A DNA stretch of 64,000 nucleotides from Algibacter amylolyticus. GTDB taxonomy: Bacteria > Bacteroidota > Bacteroidia > Flavobacteriales > Flavobacteriaceae. The stretch is taken from assembly GCF_014202225.1 (NCBI RefSeq), contig NZ_JACHGE010000001.1, forward strand, positions 911,320 through 975,319, written 5' to 3'. Under the pieces are notes generated by a model. The model was given only the letters and a program-made list of their open reading frames with translations. It searched no databases and was not told where the DNA came from. The first letter of the stretch is position 1. Each line of letters starts with the position of its first letter. The position numbers and the translations under genes are program-made. This document shows positions 9,043 to 17,946 of this stretch, in pieces.

Positions 9043-10648
9043 ATAAAGAAACGCCTCTTCTCCAAGGAATAAAATCGTTTTGGTTTAAAAGTTTAGCTTT
9101 TGTTTGAATTTCTCCACTGGCAACCTTAATTATAAATTCAAGCATTTCATCTGCCATCTCTTCAATTGTTTTTTCACCACGAATTACGGCGCCAGTTTCA
9201 ATATCAATAATATCTGGCATGCGTTCGGCAAGCTCTGTATTTGACGATACTTTTATAATGGGAGCAATAGGGTTTCCGGTTGGTGTTCCTAAGCCTGTAG
9301 TAAATAAAACTACGTTAGCACCAGAGCCTACTAATCCTGTTGTGCTTTCAACATCATTACCTGGAGTACATAATAGGTTTAAACCAGGTTTAGTAATATA
9401 CTCGCCGTAATCTAAAACGTCTTGCACAGGAGAAGTACCTCCTTTTTTAGCTGCTCCAGCCGATTTCATGGCATCGGTAATTAAGCCATCTTTAATGTTT
9501 CCTGGAGACGGATTCATATCAAATCCTGAGCCAGCATCCACAACCGATTTTTCATAAGCTTTCATTAGTTTTAAAAACTTTTTACCATCCTCGTCGTCAA
9601 CACATCGGTTTACCAATTCTTGTTCTACACCACATAATTCTGGAAATTCTGCTAAAACAGCAGTTCCGTTAAGGGCAGCTAGTAAATCTGATACCGCTCC
9701 TAAAGTTGGGTTGGCAGATATTCCTGAAAATCCATCTGAACCACCACACTCTAAACCTACTCGTAATTTAGATAATGAAGCAGGTTCACGTTTCGTATTA
9801 TTAGCTTGTTTTATAGCCTTAAAGGACTCTTTAACAATTACCGATAGCATCTCATCGACCGTTCCCATTTGTTGTTGTTCGTAAATAAGAACCGGTTTAT
9901 TTAAGTTAGGATTGATTTTATGCAATGCCTCTTTAAAAATATTAATTTGAAGGTTTTGGCAACCTAAGCTCAATACTGTTGCTCCTGCAACGTTTGGATT
10001 ATTAACATATCCTGCTAATAATTTTGCTAAACTTTCAGAATCTTGACGAATGCCTCCACAACCACCTGGATGGGTAATAAATTTTACATCAATATTATCA
10101 AACACATCTGGTGTTGTTGATGCTACTTCGGTTTCTTCCTTACCGCTAACTAAAGATCGAAGTAACATTTGATGCGGATTTACCTTTTGCTTTAAGAGTT
10201 CTTTTTCGAAAATTTCTTTTAAAATTTCAATGTTTCGATTTTCACAAAATACCAAAGGAAAAAATAACCAAACATTTTCAGTTCCTACTTGCCCATCTTC
10301 TCTATGATATCCTAAAAACGTTTTATCTTTCCATTTTTCAACATTTGGTGCTGTCCAACTAAAAGATTCGGTTCTTCCAAATACTTTTTCACTTTGATGC
10401 TTAACATTTTGAGTTGTTAAAACATCACCTTTTTCAATTACGCCATTAGCAGTCCCTACTAAAACACCATACATGATAATTCTGGCACCAGAATCAAATT
10501 TTTCTAAAGCTATTTTATGCTTAGATTTTGTGTATGATAGGACTGTAATATCTTGCCCTTCAAAAGAAATAACTTCTCCGGCACTTAAATTGACCAAAGC
10601 AACTGCAACATTGTCGGATGCATTAACTTTTATGATTTTTTTTTGCAT
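9041..10648 (-). CDS. uxaA: Altronate dehydratase
   Basis: Dehydrates D-altronate to 2-keto-3-deoxy-D-gluconate, the third step of galacturonate breakdown, in the cytoplasm. The 535-residue protein has an N-terminal SAF-like domain (about 1-90, with repeated V-G/V-L-S patterns) and the large UxaA catalytic domain. The latter includes H-P-G-G-C-G-G (near 193-199), L-S-L-G-C-Q-N, G-L-E-C-G-G-S-D-G-F-S-G and a G-S-G-A-N tract near the C-terminus. It follows uxaB by 32 bases on the same strand and is the last gene of the operon. The Cys-rich metal-binding motifs of the family appear intact. Confidence 0.93.
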   Translation of the reverse strand: MQKKIIKVNASDNVAVALVNLSAGEVISFEGQDITVLSYTKSKHKIALEKFDSGARIIMYGVLVGTANGVIEKGDVLTTQNVKHQSEKVFGRTESFSWTAPNVEKWKDKTFLGYHREDGQVGTENVWLFFPLVFCENRNIEILKEIFEKELLKQKVNPHQMLLRSLVSGKEETEVASTTPDVFDNIDVKFITHPGGCGGIRQDSESLAKLLAGYVNNPNVAGATVLSLGCQNLQINIFKEALHKINPNLNKPVLIYEQQQMGTVDEMLSVIVKESFKAIKQANNTKREPASLSKLRVGLECGGSDGFSGISANPTLGAVSDLLAALNGTAVLAEFPELCGVEQELVNRCVDDEDGKKFLKLMKAYEKSVVDAGSGFDMNPSPGNIKDGLITDAMKSAGAAKKGGTSPVQDVLDYGEYITKPGLNLLCTPGNDVESTTGLVGSGANVVLFTTGLGTPTGNPIAPIIKVSSNTELAERMPDIIDIETGAVIRGEKTIEEMADEMLEFIIKVASGEIQTKAKLLNQNDFIPWRRGVSL

Positions 10649-10680
10649 TGTAGTAATTTGATATAGTTATACTATAATTT

Positions 10681-12126
10681 TTAAAATGCTTTACTGTAAT
10701 TAGCAAACCCATTTTCAATACCGTTAACATCAATTTCTTTTAAAGCTAAGGCAACGGCTTCTGTTAAGTGATTTACTTTTGTTAAGTCTTTGCCCCAATA
10801 TTCTTCGATACTTAATACGTTTTTGGCAATTTCGGTATAATCAGTAAGTTGCCATATTTTAGTAAAGGTTGCAACAATTTCGTCGCTATCTTGAACTGGT
10901 AGCGTTTCACCTTGCCATGTACCTTTATAAAACCGTATTAACGAAGCAAAAGCAAATGTTAAGTGCGTTGGAACTCTGTTATGTATGTTTACATAGCCCA
11001 ATAAACTTGGTAATACTCTTACGGCAAATTTTGATACTGTATTTAAAGCAATGCTAGATAAATTGTGAATAATGAAAGGGTTTCTAAAACGGTCGAAAAT
11101 TTCATCAGCGAAACTATTTAACTCGTCTTTATCCATTTCTAAAGTATCTATAATTTCATTAAACACAATGTGATTAATAAATGGACCCGTAAACAAATTA
11201 TCGACAGATTGTTTTACTGTTTTGTTACCGTAAAGAATAGAAAAAGGAACTAAAGCGGTATGTGCACCATTTAATATGCGAACTTTTCTTGTGCGGTATG
11301 GTTGCATGTCTCCAACTATTTTAACGTCTAAATTGGTTTTGTTAAACGGTAATTTTGCTTTTAAATCGTTGCCTCCTTCAATAACCCAAAGAAAAAAAGC
11401 TTCGGCGGAAACTATTAGGTTATCTTGATACTCTATTTGTGCGTTGTAAGTTTCAATTTCGGCTTTTGGGTAGCCTGGAACAATTCGGTCAACTAAAGTA
11501 CTATGAAACGAATTGCTTTCTAATAGCCAATTTTTAAAGTCTTCACCTAAATTCCAATTGGATGCGTATTTAAGAATAATTTCTTTTAAGGTTTCAGAAT
11601 TATGATTAATAAGCTCACATGGAATAATGGTTAACCCCTTAGTTTTATCGCCATTAAAATGTTTAAAACGCTCGTGTAAAAGTACTGTTAACTTTGCAGG
11701 AAACGAACTTGGAGGTTGCATTGTTGCAGTGTCTGAGCTTACATAAGCGATACCAGCTTCGGTAGTATTAGAAATCATGAACTCTAATGATTCTTCCTTT
11801 GCTAAACTTATGTAATCGTTAAAATTAGAGTAGGGATCTACTGCTTTAACTATGTTAGATATGAGTTCGATTTCTTGAATTTCTTCACCTTTTTTAACAC
11901 CTTTCATAAAAAGCGTGTATAAGCCATCTTGATCGTTTAGCATCCTTACTAAACCTTTTTCGATAGGTTGTACTACGGCAATTCCTGCATTAAAATCAGC
12001 TACTTTATTAAGTTCCTGAAATGCATATCCTATAAAAGCTCTTAAAAAATTACCCTCACCAAATTGTATTATTTTAATTGGTAGTTTTTCTTCTAGCCCA
12101 ACATTTTTTCTATTTAATTTTTTCAT
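10681..12126 (-). CDS. uxaB: Tagaturonate reductase (altronate oxidoreductase)
   Basis: Reduces D-tagaturonate to D-altronate with NADH. The 481-residue sequence belongs to the long-chain mannitol dehydrogenase family. The N-terminal nucleotide-binding region carries Q-F-G-E-G-N-F-L-R-A-F (about 22-32), and the catalytic region has R-K-V-R-I-L-N-G-A-H-T-A, where the Lys and His regions match the family active site. It lies between uxaC and uxaA, in pathway order. The family also includes fructuronate reductase (UxuB). I prefer UxaB because altronate dehydratase, not mannonate dehydratase, is the partner. Confidence 0.9.
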   Translation of the reverse strand: MKKLNRKNVGLEEKLPIKIIQFGEGNFLRAFIGYAFQELNKVADFNAGIAVVQPIEKGLVRMLNDQDGLYTLFMKGVKKGEEIQEIELISNIVKAVDPYSNFNDYISLAKEESLEFMISNTTEAGIAYVSSDTATMQPPSSFPAKLTVLLHERFKHFNGDKTKGLTIIPCELINHNSETLKEIILKYASNWNLGEDFKNWLLESNSFHSTLVDRIVPGYPKAEIETYNAQIEYQDNLIVSAEAFFLWVIEGGNDLKAKLPFNKTNLDVKIVGDMQPYRTRKVRILNGAHTALVPFSILYGNKTVKQSVDNLFTGPFINHIVFNEIIDTLEMDKDELNSFADEIFDRFRNPFIIHNLSSIALNTVSKFAVRVLPSLLGYVNIHNRVPTHLTFAFASLIRFYKGTWQGETLPVQDSDEIVATFTKIWQLTDYTEIAKNVLSIEEYWGKDLTKVNHLTEAVALALKEIDVNGIENGFANYSKAF

Positions 12127-12301
12127 TCTTGAATTGTATTTAAAAAAAAATTATTCCTTGAACCTAAACACTTTGGGTAACCACAAACTTAATTATGGAA
12201 TATATGTTACTAAGAATAATGCTATTATCATCATTAAAAATAGAGGTATAAGAGGTTTTAGTTTTTAAGCTGAAAATTACTTTTACCCAATTATTGATTT
12301 A

Positions 12302-13705
12302 TTAAAACTTAAAGTATTCTTTGGCGTTATTATAACTAATATCTGAAACCATTTTACCTATCCATTCCATATCGTTAGGTAATTCACCTCTTTTTATCTC
12401 ATCTCCTAATAGATTACATAAAATACGTCTAAAATATTCGTGTCTTGGAAACGATAAGAAACTACGAGAATCTGTTAACATTCCAACAAAACAACTAATT
12501 AACCCCATATTGGAGAGCGCGTTTAATTGTTTAGTCATACCATCCTTTTGGTCTAAAAACCACCATCCGGAACCAAACTGAACTTTACCTTTTACACTAC
12601 CATCATTAAAGTTACCAATCATGGTAGCCATTACTTCGTTATCGGCAGGGTTTAGGTTATATATAATGGTTTTTGTTAATTTATCTTTAGTATCTAAAGC
12701 ATTTAAAAACTGTGATAATTTTTGAGCCTGTGGATAATCGCCAATAGAATCCCAACCTGTATCTGGACCTAAAATACGATGCATGCGAGCATTGTTATTT
12801 CTTAAAGCTCCTAAGTGGAATTGTTGTACCCAACCAAATTCGTGGTAAGTTTCACATAAAAAAACTAAAATGGCACTTTGAAATTTTAATGCCTCCTCAT
12901 TAGTAATGTGTTGGTGTTCTCTTTTTCTTTTGAAAATGGTTTTTACTTCAGTTTCGGTAAAGTTTTCAAAATAAATTTGATCCAATCCATGATCACATAG
13001 TTTACAGCCATTAGCATTAAAAAATTCGATTCTGTTTTTTAATACAGCGCATAAATCTGAAAATGAATTAATAGACATGCCGGCAGAATCGCCCAGAGAA
13101 TCTATATAATTATTGTAACCTTCATTAGAAATTAAAATAGCATTATCTGGCCTAAAAGCAGTACTTACTTTTACACTAAAATCGCTTTTGGCTAATTTTT
13201 GATGATGCTCTAAAGTGTCCGTTGGGTCTTCAGTAGTACAAACTACTTCGGTATTTGCTTTTTTAAGTAAGCCTTGGCAGCTATAGCTTTCTGAGTTTAA
13301 TTTGTCTTGCGTTTGTTCCCAAATTTTTTCGGCCGATTTTTCGTTTAATAAATCGTAAATATCAAAATACCGTGCAAGTTCTAAATGCGTCCAATGGTAT
13401 AATGGATTACGCATAGTATAAGGTACTGTTTTTGCCCAGTTTAAAAATTTAGCTTTATCTGAAGATTTTCCAGTAATAAATTCTTCGCTAATGCCCAATG
13501 TGCGCATTGCACGCCATTTATAGTGGTCGCCATTTATCCAAACATTTGTAATGTTATTAAAAGTTACATCATCGGCTATCTGTTGTGGAGGTAAATGGTT
13601 GTGATAATCTATTATAGGTTGGTTTTTTGAATAATTATGATATAATTCTTCAGCGTATTTATTTTCTAATAAGAAATTATCATGTATAAATTTATCACTC
13701 ATCAT
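12302..13705 (-). CDS. uxaC: Uronate isomerase (glucuronate/galacturonate isomerase)
   Basis: Isomerises D-galacturonate to D-tagaturonate (and glucuronate to fructuronate), the entry step of the pathway. The 467-residue protein is an amidohydrolase-fold TIM barrel with D-Y-H35-N-H37-L-P-P at the N-terminus and F-H-L-G-A-L-R-N-N-N in the middle, both signatures of the family. Two successive Met codons (13705 and 13702) could start it. A 175-base gap separates it from uxaB. The first-gene position after a small ORF and the operator at 14011 make it part of a regulated uronate operon. A 2-keto-3-deoxygluconate kinase and aldolase are not in the window. Confidence 0.93.
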   Translation of the reverse strand: MMSDKFIHDNFLLENKYAEELYHNYSKNQPIIDYHNHLPPQQIADDVTFNNITNVWINGDHYKWRAMRTLGISEEFITGKSSDKAKFLNWAKTVPYTMRNPLYHWTHLELARYFDIYDLLNEKSAEKIWEQTQDKLNSESYSCQGLLKKANTEVVCTTEDPTDTLEHHQKLAKSDFSVKVSTAFRPDNAILISNEGYNNYIDSLGDSAGMSINSFSDLCAVLKNRIEFFNANGCKLCDHGLDQIYFENFTETEVKTIFKRKREHQHITNEEALKFQSAILVFLCETYHEFGWVQQFHLGALRNNNARMHRILGPDTGWDSIGDYPQAQKLSQFLNALDTKDKLTKTIIYNLNPADNEVMATMIGNFNDGSVKGKVQFGSGWWFLDQKDGMTKQLNALSNMGLISCFVGMLTDSRSFLSFPRHEYFRRILCNLLGDEIKRGELPNDMEWIGKMVSDISYNNAKEYFKF

Positions 13706-13718
13706 TTAATATTTTTTT

Positions 13719-13931
13719 TTATTCTTCGTTTGAGGGTTTATCAAAAGTTGATAAATCTCCACCGTTAACATGTAACGGTAGTCTATTAACAAAGTCAATT
13801 TCTTTAGAGGATAAAAATTTAGCTATGCCGTATAAATCTTTGGATTCTCCCCATTTTGTAACTGATGTTTTACCAAAAGTCAATCTTTGAATGTTTTTGT
13901 ATTCATAATTTGTAATTTGAATTTTCGCCAA
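13719..13931 (-). CDS. Small protein of unknown function leading the uronate operon
   Basis: A 70-codon frame ends 13 bases before uxaC and starts about 80 bases downstream of the operator/promoter at 14011-14054, so it should be the first cistron of the operon. The product is polar (MAKIQITNYEYKNIQRL...), has no signal peptide, membrane segment or Cys, and ends in an acidic tail. I do not recognise a family. It could be a genuine accessory protein, a remnant of a longer gene, or a leader that couples translation to uxaC. Confidence 0.5.
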   Translation of the reverse strand: MAKIQITNYEYKNIQRLTFGKTSVTKWGESKDLYGIAKFLSSKEIDFVNRLPLHVNGGDLSTFDKPSNEE

Positions 13932-14010
13932 TTCCGTGGTTTCATATTATTGAAGATTATTACGGTTTGTAAATTTTATCAAGTTGTTGTTTATAATTAT
14001 GAAACAATAC

Positions 14011-14054
14011 TGTAATCGATTACACAAAAGTAAAAATAAATATCTTATATGCAA
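14011..14054 (-). promoter_or_regulatory. Bacteroidota promoter with LacI-type operator, uronate operon
   Basis: Read on the - strand there is TTG (complement of 14052-14054), a 19-base spacer, TACTTTTG (complement of 14025-14032, matching TAnnTTTG), and directly after it the palindrome TGTAATCGATTACA (14011-14024), which would cover the start site. This is a textbook repressor position. The palindrome is identical to the one at 7668-7681, and the next bases on the + strand side are also alike (both lead into AAAAATAAAT). Confidence 0.78.
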
Positions 14055-14653
14055 TTATTCTGCTTTGTTTTTGTGAATATTTTATTATTACGTGCAAAAA
14101 ATAAACACCAAAATTTCTAATTTTTGTTTGGAATTTAAATGAAGGAAGATGATAATTAATTATTGATTTACTTGGTTTTTATAGCGTGTTTCTGTTATGT
14201 TAATTTAATTGATGTTGTACTTACTCTGTTATCTAATCGGGTTACATTTTTTTGTTTTTAATAGCATCAAACAATATTATTTTTATGCTAAAAATTAACG
14301 GTTTAATTTAAGGCATTCTGTTTATGTAAATTACTTGATTTTGGTGATTTTTTTCTTTTCTATATTAGTGTGTTTTTTACATTTAAAACGCTGATAACAA
14401 TAAGGTTGTGTTCTTTTTGTGGCTTAAGACTGAAGTTTTTTTAATGTAAAGGGTTAACTGTGAATTTTTTAAAAAATTAATATCCAAAAAACATGGAAAA
14501 GCATTGTAAGAAACTATAACTTTTCTTATTTTAGTTAAATATAGAATTACTTAGGTTGTGTGGTTGTAATTTAATTAAAAAAACGACCATTGTAAAAAAA
14601 TAAAATGGGGCTATAAAAATCATTTAATTAAAAAAGCTTACTTGTTATTTCTA
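14055..14653. other. AT-rich non-coding spacer
   Basis: About 600 bases between the uronate promoter and the kinase promoter, very AT-rich. I see no open frame with coding character, no RNA gene and no repeat beyond simple A/T runs. Confidence 0.6.
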
Positions 14654-14661
14654 TACATTTG
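14654..14661 (+). promoter_or_regulatory. Possible -7 box for the histidine kinase gene
   Basis: TACATTTG matches TAnnTTTG exactly. No convincing TTG lies 19-21 bases upstream, so the call rests on the -7 box alone. Transcription from here would give a leader of about 200 bases holding the hairpins at 14741-14830. Confidence 0.35.
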
Positions 14662-14740
14662 TAGCCTTTAATTTATATACTAGGTTTTCTTAAAATTTAT
14701 AATTGATCAAAAAAAAGATAGTTGTAAATATTTGAGACCA

Positions 14741-14830
14741 TTTACTTTAGTAAATAGCTTACACAAGCTATTATTACGTAAATAATAGCATTGTATATAA
14801 GTTACCCATTATTTCTATTAATAATAATGG
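14741..14830 (+). repeat. Four successive inverted repeats in the kinase leader
   Basis: Four short hairpins lie head to tail: TTTACT/AGTAAA (14741-14754, 2-base loop), TAGCTT/AAGCTA (14755-14770), CTATTATT/AATAATAG (14768-14788, 5-base loop) and CCATTATT/AATAATGG (14806-14830, 9-base loop), the last followed by CTTTTT. The second and third share three bases, so they are mutually exclusive. They could be protein sites or a leader attenuator. Confidence 0.5.
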
Positions 14831-14865
14831 CTTTTTAGTAGAATTTCTTACCCAAATGAAATTGT

Positions 14866-17535
14866 ATGAATATTTATGCTACAATACTTGTAGAGTTTTT
14901 GCTAATAGCCTCAAGTATTCTTTTCTTATTTAAACTTAGAGCCAAAATTGGTTTAGCACCTCTTTATCTTCTTTTGGGGGCTGTTCAATATTTGCAAGCC
15001 AATGCGGTAACTTCTTTTAGCATAACCATTTTTGATGGCTATGTAATGTATCCGGGGTCTATAATCTTATTTAGTGTATTGTTATTTGCGGTTTTATTAA
15101 TCTATATAAAGGAAGGGGTTGCTAGCACTCGGGCTTTAATTATTGGAATTATTATTTCTAATATTATAATGGCTCTTGTATTTCAAATTACTTATGTACA
15201 GCAATACCTGGTGAGTCAAATTAATAATGCATCCATAAACTCTAGTTCTATTTTAGTTATAAATTTTAAGTATTTTTCTAAGGGCACAGCTATTATGTCT
15301 GTTGATTTTTTATTACTTATAATCCTATATCAATATTTAATTTCTAGACTGAAAAAGCTGCCTTTTTTTCTAGTTCTGTTTAGTTCATTGTTTTTAATTC
15401 TGATGTTTGATGCTATTGTGTATAACATAGCAATGCATTATGGTACCCCTTTATTTAAATCGTCATTAATATGTCATTTAATAGGTAAAGCTATTTCATC
15501 TGTAGTATTTTCACTATTGCTTTATGTGTATCTAAAATATTTTGATAATGAGAGTGGTGGAGCATCCTTTATAGCTAATCGGGAACGCGATATTTTTTCA
15601 ATAATTGATTATAGAAAAAAATATAAAGATCTTGTAGTTGAAAAACAGAAAGTTGAACAAGAGTTGTCATCTCAAATCGAGGTAACGTTAAATAATATTT
15701 CCGACGGATTTATTTCTTTAGATAAGAAATGGTGTTATACATATGTAAACAAAAAAGCAGGAGAAATTTTGGGCAGAACACCTAGTAATTTATTAGGTAA
15801 ACATATTTGGACAGAATTCCCAGAAGGTATAGGTCTTCCATTTTACGATGCTTATTATAAAGCAGAGGAAACCCAGCAAGCACAAATATTTCAAGGTTAT
15901 TATACACCATTGGATAAGTGGTTTGAGAATAAAATTTATCCAACTTCGGAAGGCTTAACTATTTACTTTACAGACATTACAGAGCGTAAAAAATCTGAAG
16001 AATTACTAAATGAAAGTGAGCGTAACTTAGATAATATCATTAATAATATTGGAGATCCGTTATTTGTTAAAGATAATGAAAGCCGCATGGTAATGGTTAA
16101 CCAAGCATTTTGTAAAATGTTTAATCTTTCTGTAGATCAGATAATAGGTAAAACACTTGCTGAAGATGTTTCTCCAGAAGAAAGAAAAAATTTTTTAAAA
16201 ATAGATAGAGAGGTTCTTGAGACTGGCATTGAGAATGAAAATGAAGAAACGATTACCCTTCAAGGAAAAGAAAAACAAATAATATCTACTAAGAAAACCA
16301 GGTATATTGATGGTAATGGTAATAAATTTTTAATAGGCACCATAAGGGACATTACAGAAAACAAAAAAGCAGAAGAAAATAATAAAATGTTACTTTCTTT
16401 AATAGAAACTAGCGATGATTTTATTGGATTAGCATCTTTAGAAGGTAAGCCTATTTATTTAAATAAAAAGGGTAGACAATTAGTCGAATTAGGGGCTAAA
16501 CAAGAGTTGCCAAACCATATAACAGATTTTTATCCTAAACGCTTACACGATGTTATAGTACACGATCATATTACTAGTGTTTATAAAACAGAAAATTGGA
16601 GAGGTGAGTCTGAATTTAAAACATTTAAGACAGGTAATTTAATACCTGTTGAGATGTCTGGGTTTTTAATTAATGATAGCAACTCTAAGCCAATGGCTTT
16701 GGGTATTGTAGCATCAAATATTACAGTTCGTAAAAGAGCAGAAGCAGAGTTAAATGCTCACAAAAATAATCTAGAAGAATTAGTATCCTCAAGAACTTCA
16801 GAGTTGGAAAAAGAAAAAGTTAAAGCGCAATCTGCAGATTTAATGAAATCTGCATTTTTAGCAACCATGTCTCATGAGTTACGCACGCCAATGAACTCAA
16901 TTATAGGCTTTACGGGTATTTTATTAAAAGAAATTGCAGGACCACTAAACCGCGAACAAATTAAGCAGTTGCAAATGGTTAAAAATAGTGGAGATCATTT
17001 ACTTAGTTTAATTAATGATGTGCTAGATATTTCTAAAATAGAAGCAGGTAAGTTAGAAGTTACTTTCGCTCCTTTCGATTACTTAAAATCCTTGCAAAGT
17101 TCCATCGATTTTGTATCGCCGCAAGCTTCTGCTAAGGCACTTAATTTGAAGACCGAAATTAGCGAAATGGAAATAACGCTTGTAAGTGATCAAGGACGGG
17201 TAGAGCAAGTATTACTTAACCTACTTTCCAACGCTATTAAGTTTTCAGAACAAGGCACTATACTTATTAAAGCAGATGTTGTAGACAATCATCTTATAAC
17301 GCAGGTTATAGATCAAGGAATAGGTATAAGCGAAAAGGATATTTCAAAATTATTTATGCCTTTTGCGCAACTTAAAGATGGATTGAATAGAAACCATGAA
17401 GGTACAGGGCTAGGGTTGTCCATTTGTAAAAACTTAATTGAAAAATTAGGAGGAAGTATTAATGTGCAAAGCGAAATAGGTAAAGGCAGTAATTTTAGTT
17501 TTAAATTACCTTTAGGTAATTTAAATAAAAAATAA
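14866..17535 (+). CDS. Membrane PAS-domain sensor histidine kinase
   Basis: This 889-residue protein has about seven membrane segments in residues 1-225, then three PAS domains (roughly 262-377, 385-502, 508-628, each ending near an I-T-E/V-R-K-like linker) and a short coiled coil. A HisKA domain follows with phospho-acceptor His670 in M-S-H-E-L-R-T-P, then an ATPase domain with N-box N785-L-L-S-N, G1 box D816-Q-G-I-G-I and G2 box G846-T-G-L-G-L. All catalytic boxes are intact. There is no C-terminal receiver, but the next gene, 28 bases on, is a single receiver, and the one after begins with a receiver, so these are the likely phosphate acceptors. The stimulus is unknown. The N-terminal membrane domain is not one I can name with confidence. 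Confidence 0.9.
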   Translation: MNIYATILVEFLLIASSILFLFKLRAKIGLAPLYLLLGAVQYLQANAVTSFSITIFDGYVMYPGSIILFSVLLFAVLLIYIKEGVASTRALIIGIIISNIIMALVFQITYVQQYLVSQINNASINSSSILVINFKYFSKGTAIMSVDFLLLIILYQYLISRLKKLPFFLVLFSSLFLILMFDAIVYNIAMHYGTPLFKSSLICHLIGKAISSVVFSLLLYVYLKYFDNESGGASFIANRERDIFSIIDYRKKYKDLVVEKQKVEQELSSQIEVTLNNISDGFISLDKKWCYTYVNKKAGEILGRTPSNLLGKHIWTEFPEGIGLPFYDAYYKAEETQQAQIFQGYYTPLDKWFENKIYPTSEGLTIYFTDITERKKSEELLNESERNLDNIINNIGDPLFVKDNESRMVMVNQAFCKMFNLSVDQIIGKTLAEDVSPEERKNFLKIDREVLETGIENENEETITLQGKEKQIISTKKTRYIDGNGNKFLIGTIRDITENKKAEENNKMLLSLIETSDDFIGLASLEGKPIYLNKKGRQLVELGAKQELPNHITDFYPKRLHDVIVHDHITSVYKTENWRGESEFKTFKTGNLIPVEMSGFLINDSNSKPMALGIVASNITVRKRAEAELNAHKNNLEELVSSRTSELEKEKVKAQSADLMKSAFLATMSHELRTPMNSIIGFTGILLKEIAGPLNREQIKQLQMVKNSGDHLLSLINDVLDISKIEAGKLEVTFAPFDYLKSLQSSIDFVSPQASAKALNLKTEISEMEITLVSDQGRVEQVLLNLLSNAIKFSEQGTILIKADVVDNHLITQVIDQGIGISEKDISKLFMPFAQLKDGLNRNHEGTGLGLSICKNLIEKLGGSINVQSEIGKGSNFSFKLPLGNLNKK

Positions 17536-17563
17536 TATAATTAAATTTAGCATATTGTAAATT

Positions 17564-17941
17564 ATGGTTACCGTTTTAATAATAGAGGATAATAAGCAAA
17601 ACATGTATATGCTGGCTTATTTGTTAGAAAGTTGTAGGTATAAAATTATTAAAGCTTATAATGGTGAAGAAGGTTTAAAGTTGGCCAATGAAAACCACCC
17701 AGATATTATTTTAATGGATATTCAGCTACCAGATATGGATGGTTACGAAATTTGTATTAGCTTAAGAAAGAGTGGTATACCCAAAAACACAACAATTATA
17801 GCTGTTTCATCTTATGTTATGGATGCAGATAAAGAAAAAGCTATAGAGGTAGGCGTAGATGCGTATATCGAAAAACCGATTAATCCAGATACTTTTATAG
17901 AGGAGATGCAGGATATTTATAAAGTAAAAAACCAAAATTAA
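17564..17941 (+). CDS. Single-domain response regulator (receiver only)
   Basis: A 125-residue CheY/DivK-like receiver with acidic pocket E8-D9, phospho-acceptor Asp52 in M-D-I-Q-L-P-D-M-D-G, Ser/Thr switch in V-S-S-Y and Lys in E-K-P. There is no output domain, so it acts by protein contact or as a phosphate shuttle. It lies 28 bases after the kinase gene and 5 bases before the giant activator gene, so the three form one transcription unit. It may move phosphate from the kinase to a later partner or compete for it. Confidence 0.9.
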   Translation: MVTVLIIEDNKQNMYMLAYLLESCRYKIIKAYNGEEGLKLANENHPDIILMDIQLPDMDGYEICISLRKSGIPKNTTIIAVSSYVMDADKEKAIEVGVDAYIEKPINPDTFIEEMQDIYKVKNQN

Positions 17942-17946
17942 TTGGT

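Noticed and set aside
12173-12290. TTGGGTAA / TTACCCAA inverted repeat between uxaC and uxaB
   Set aside because: Only 8 bp with a loop of about 100 bases; too weak to call a structure or the ends of a mobile element.
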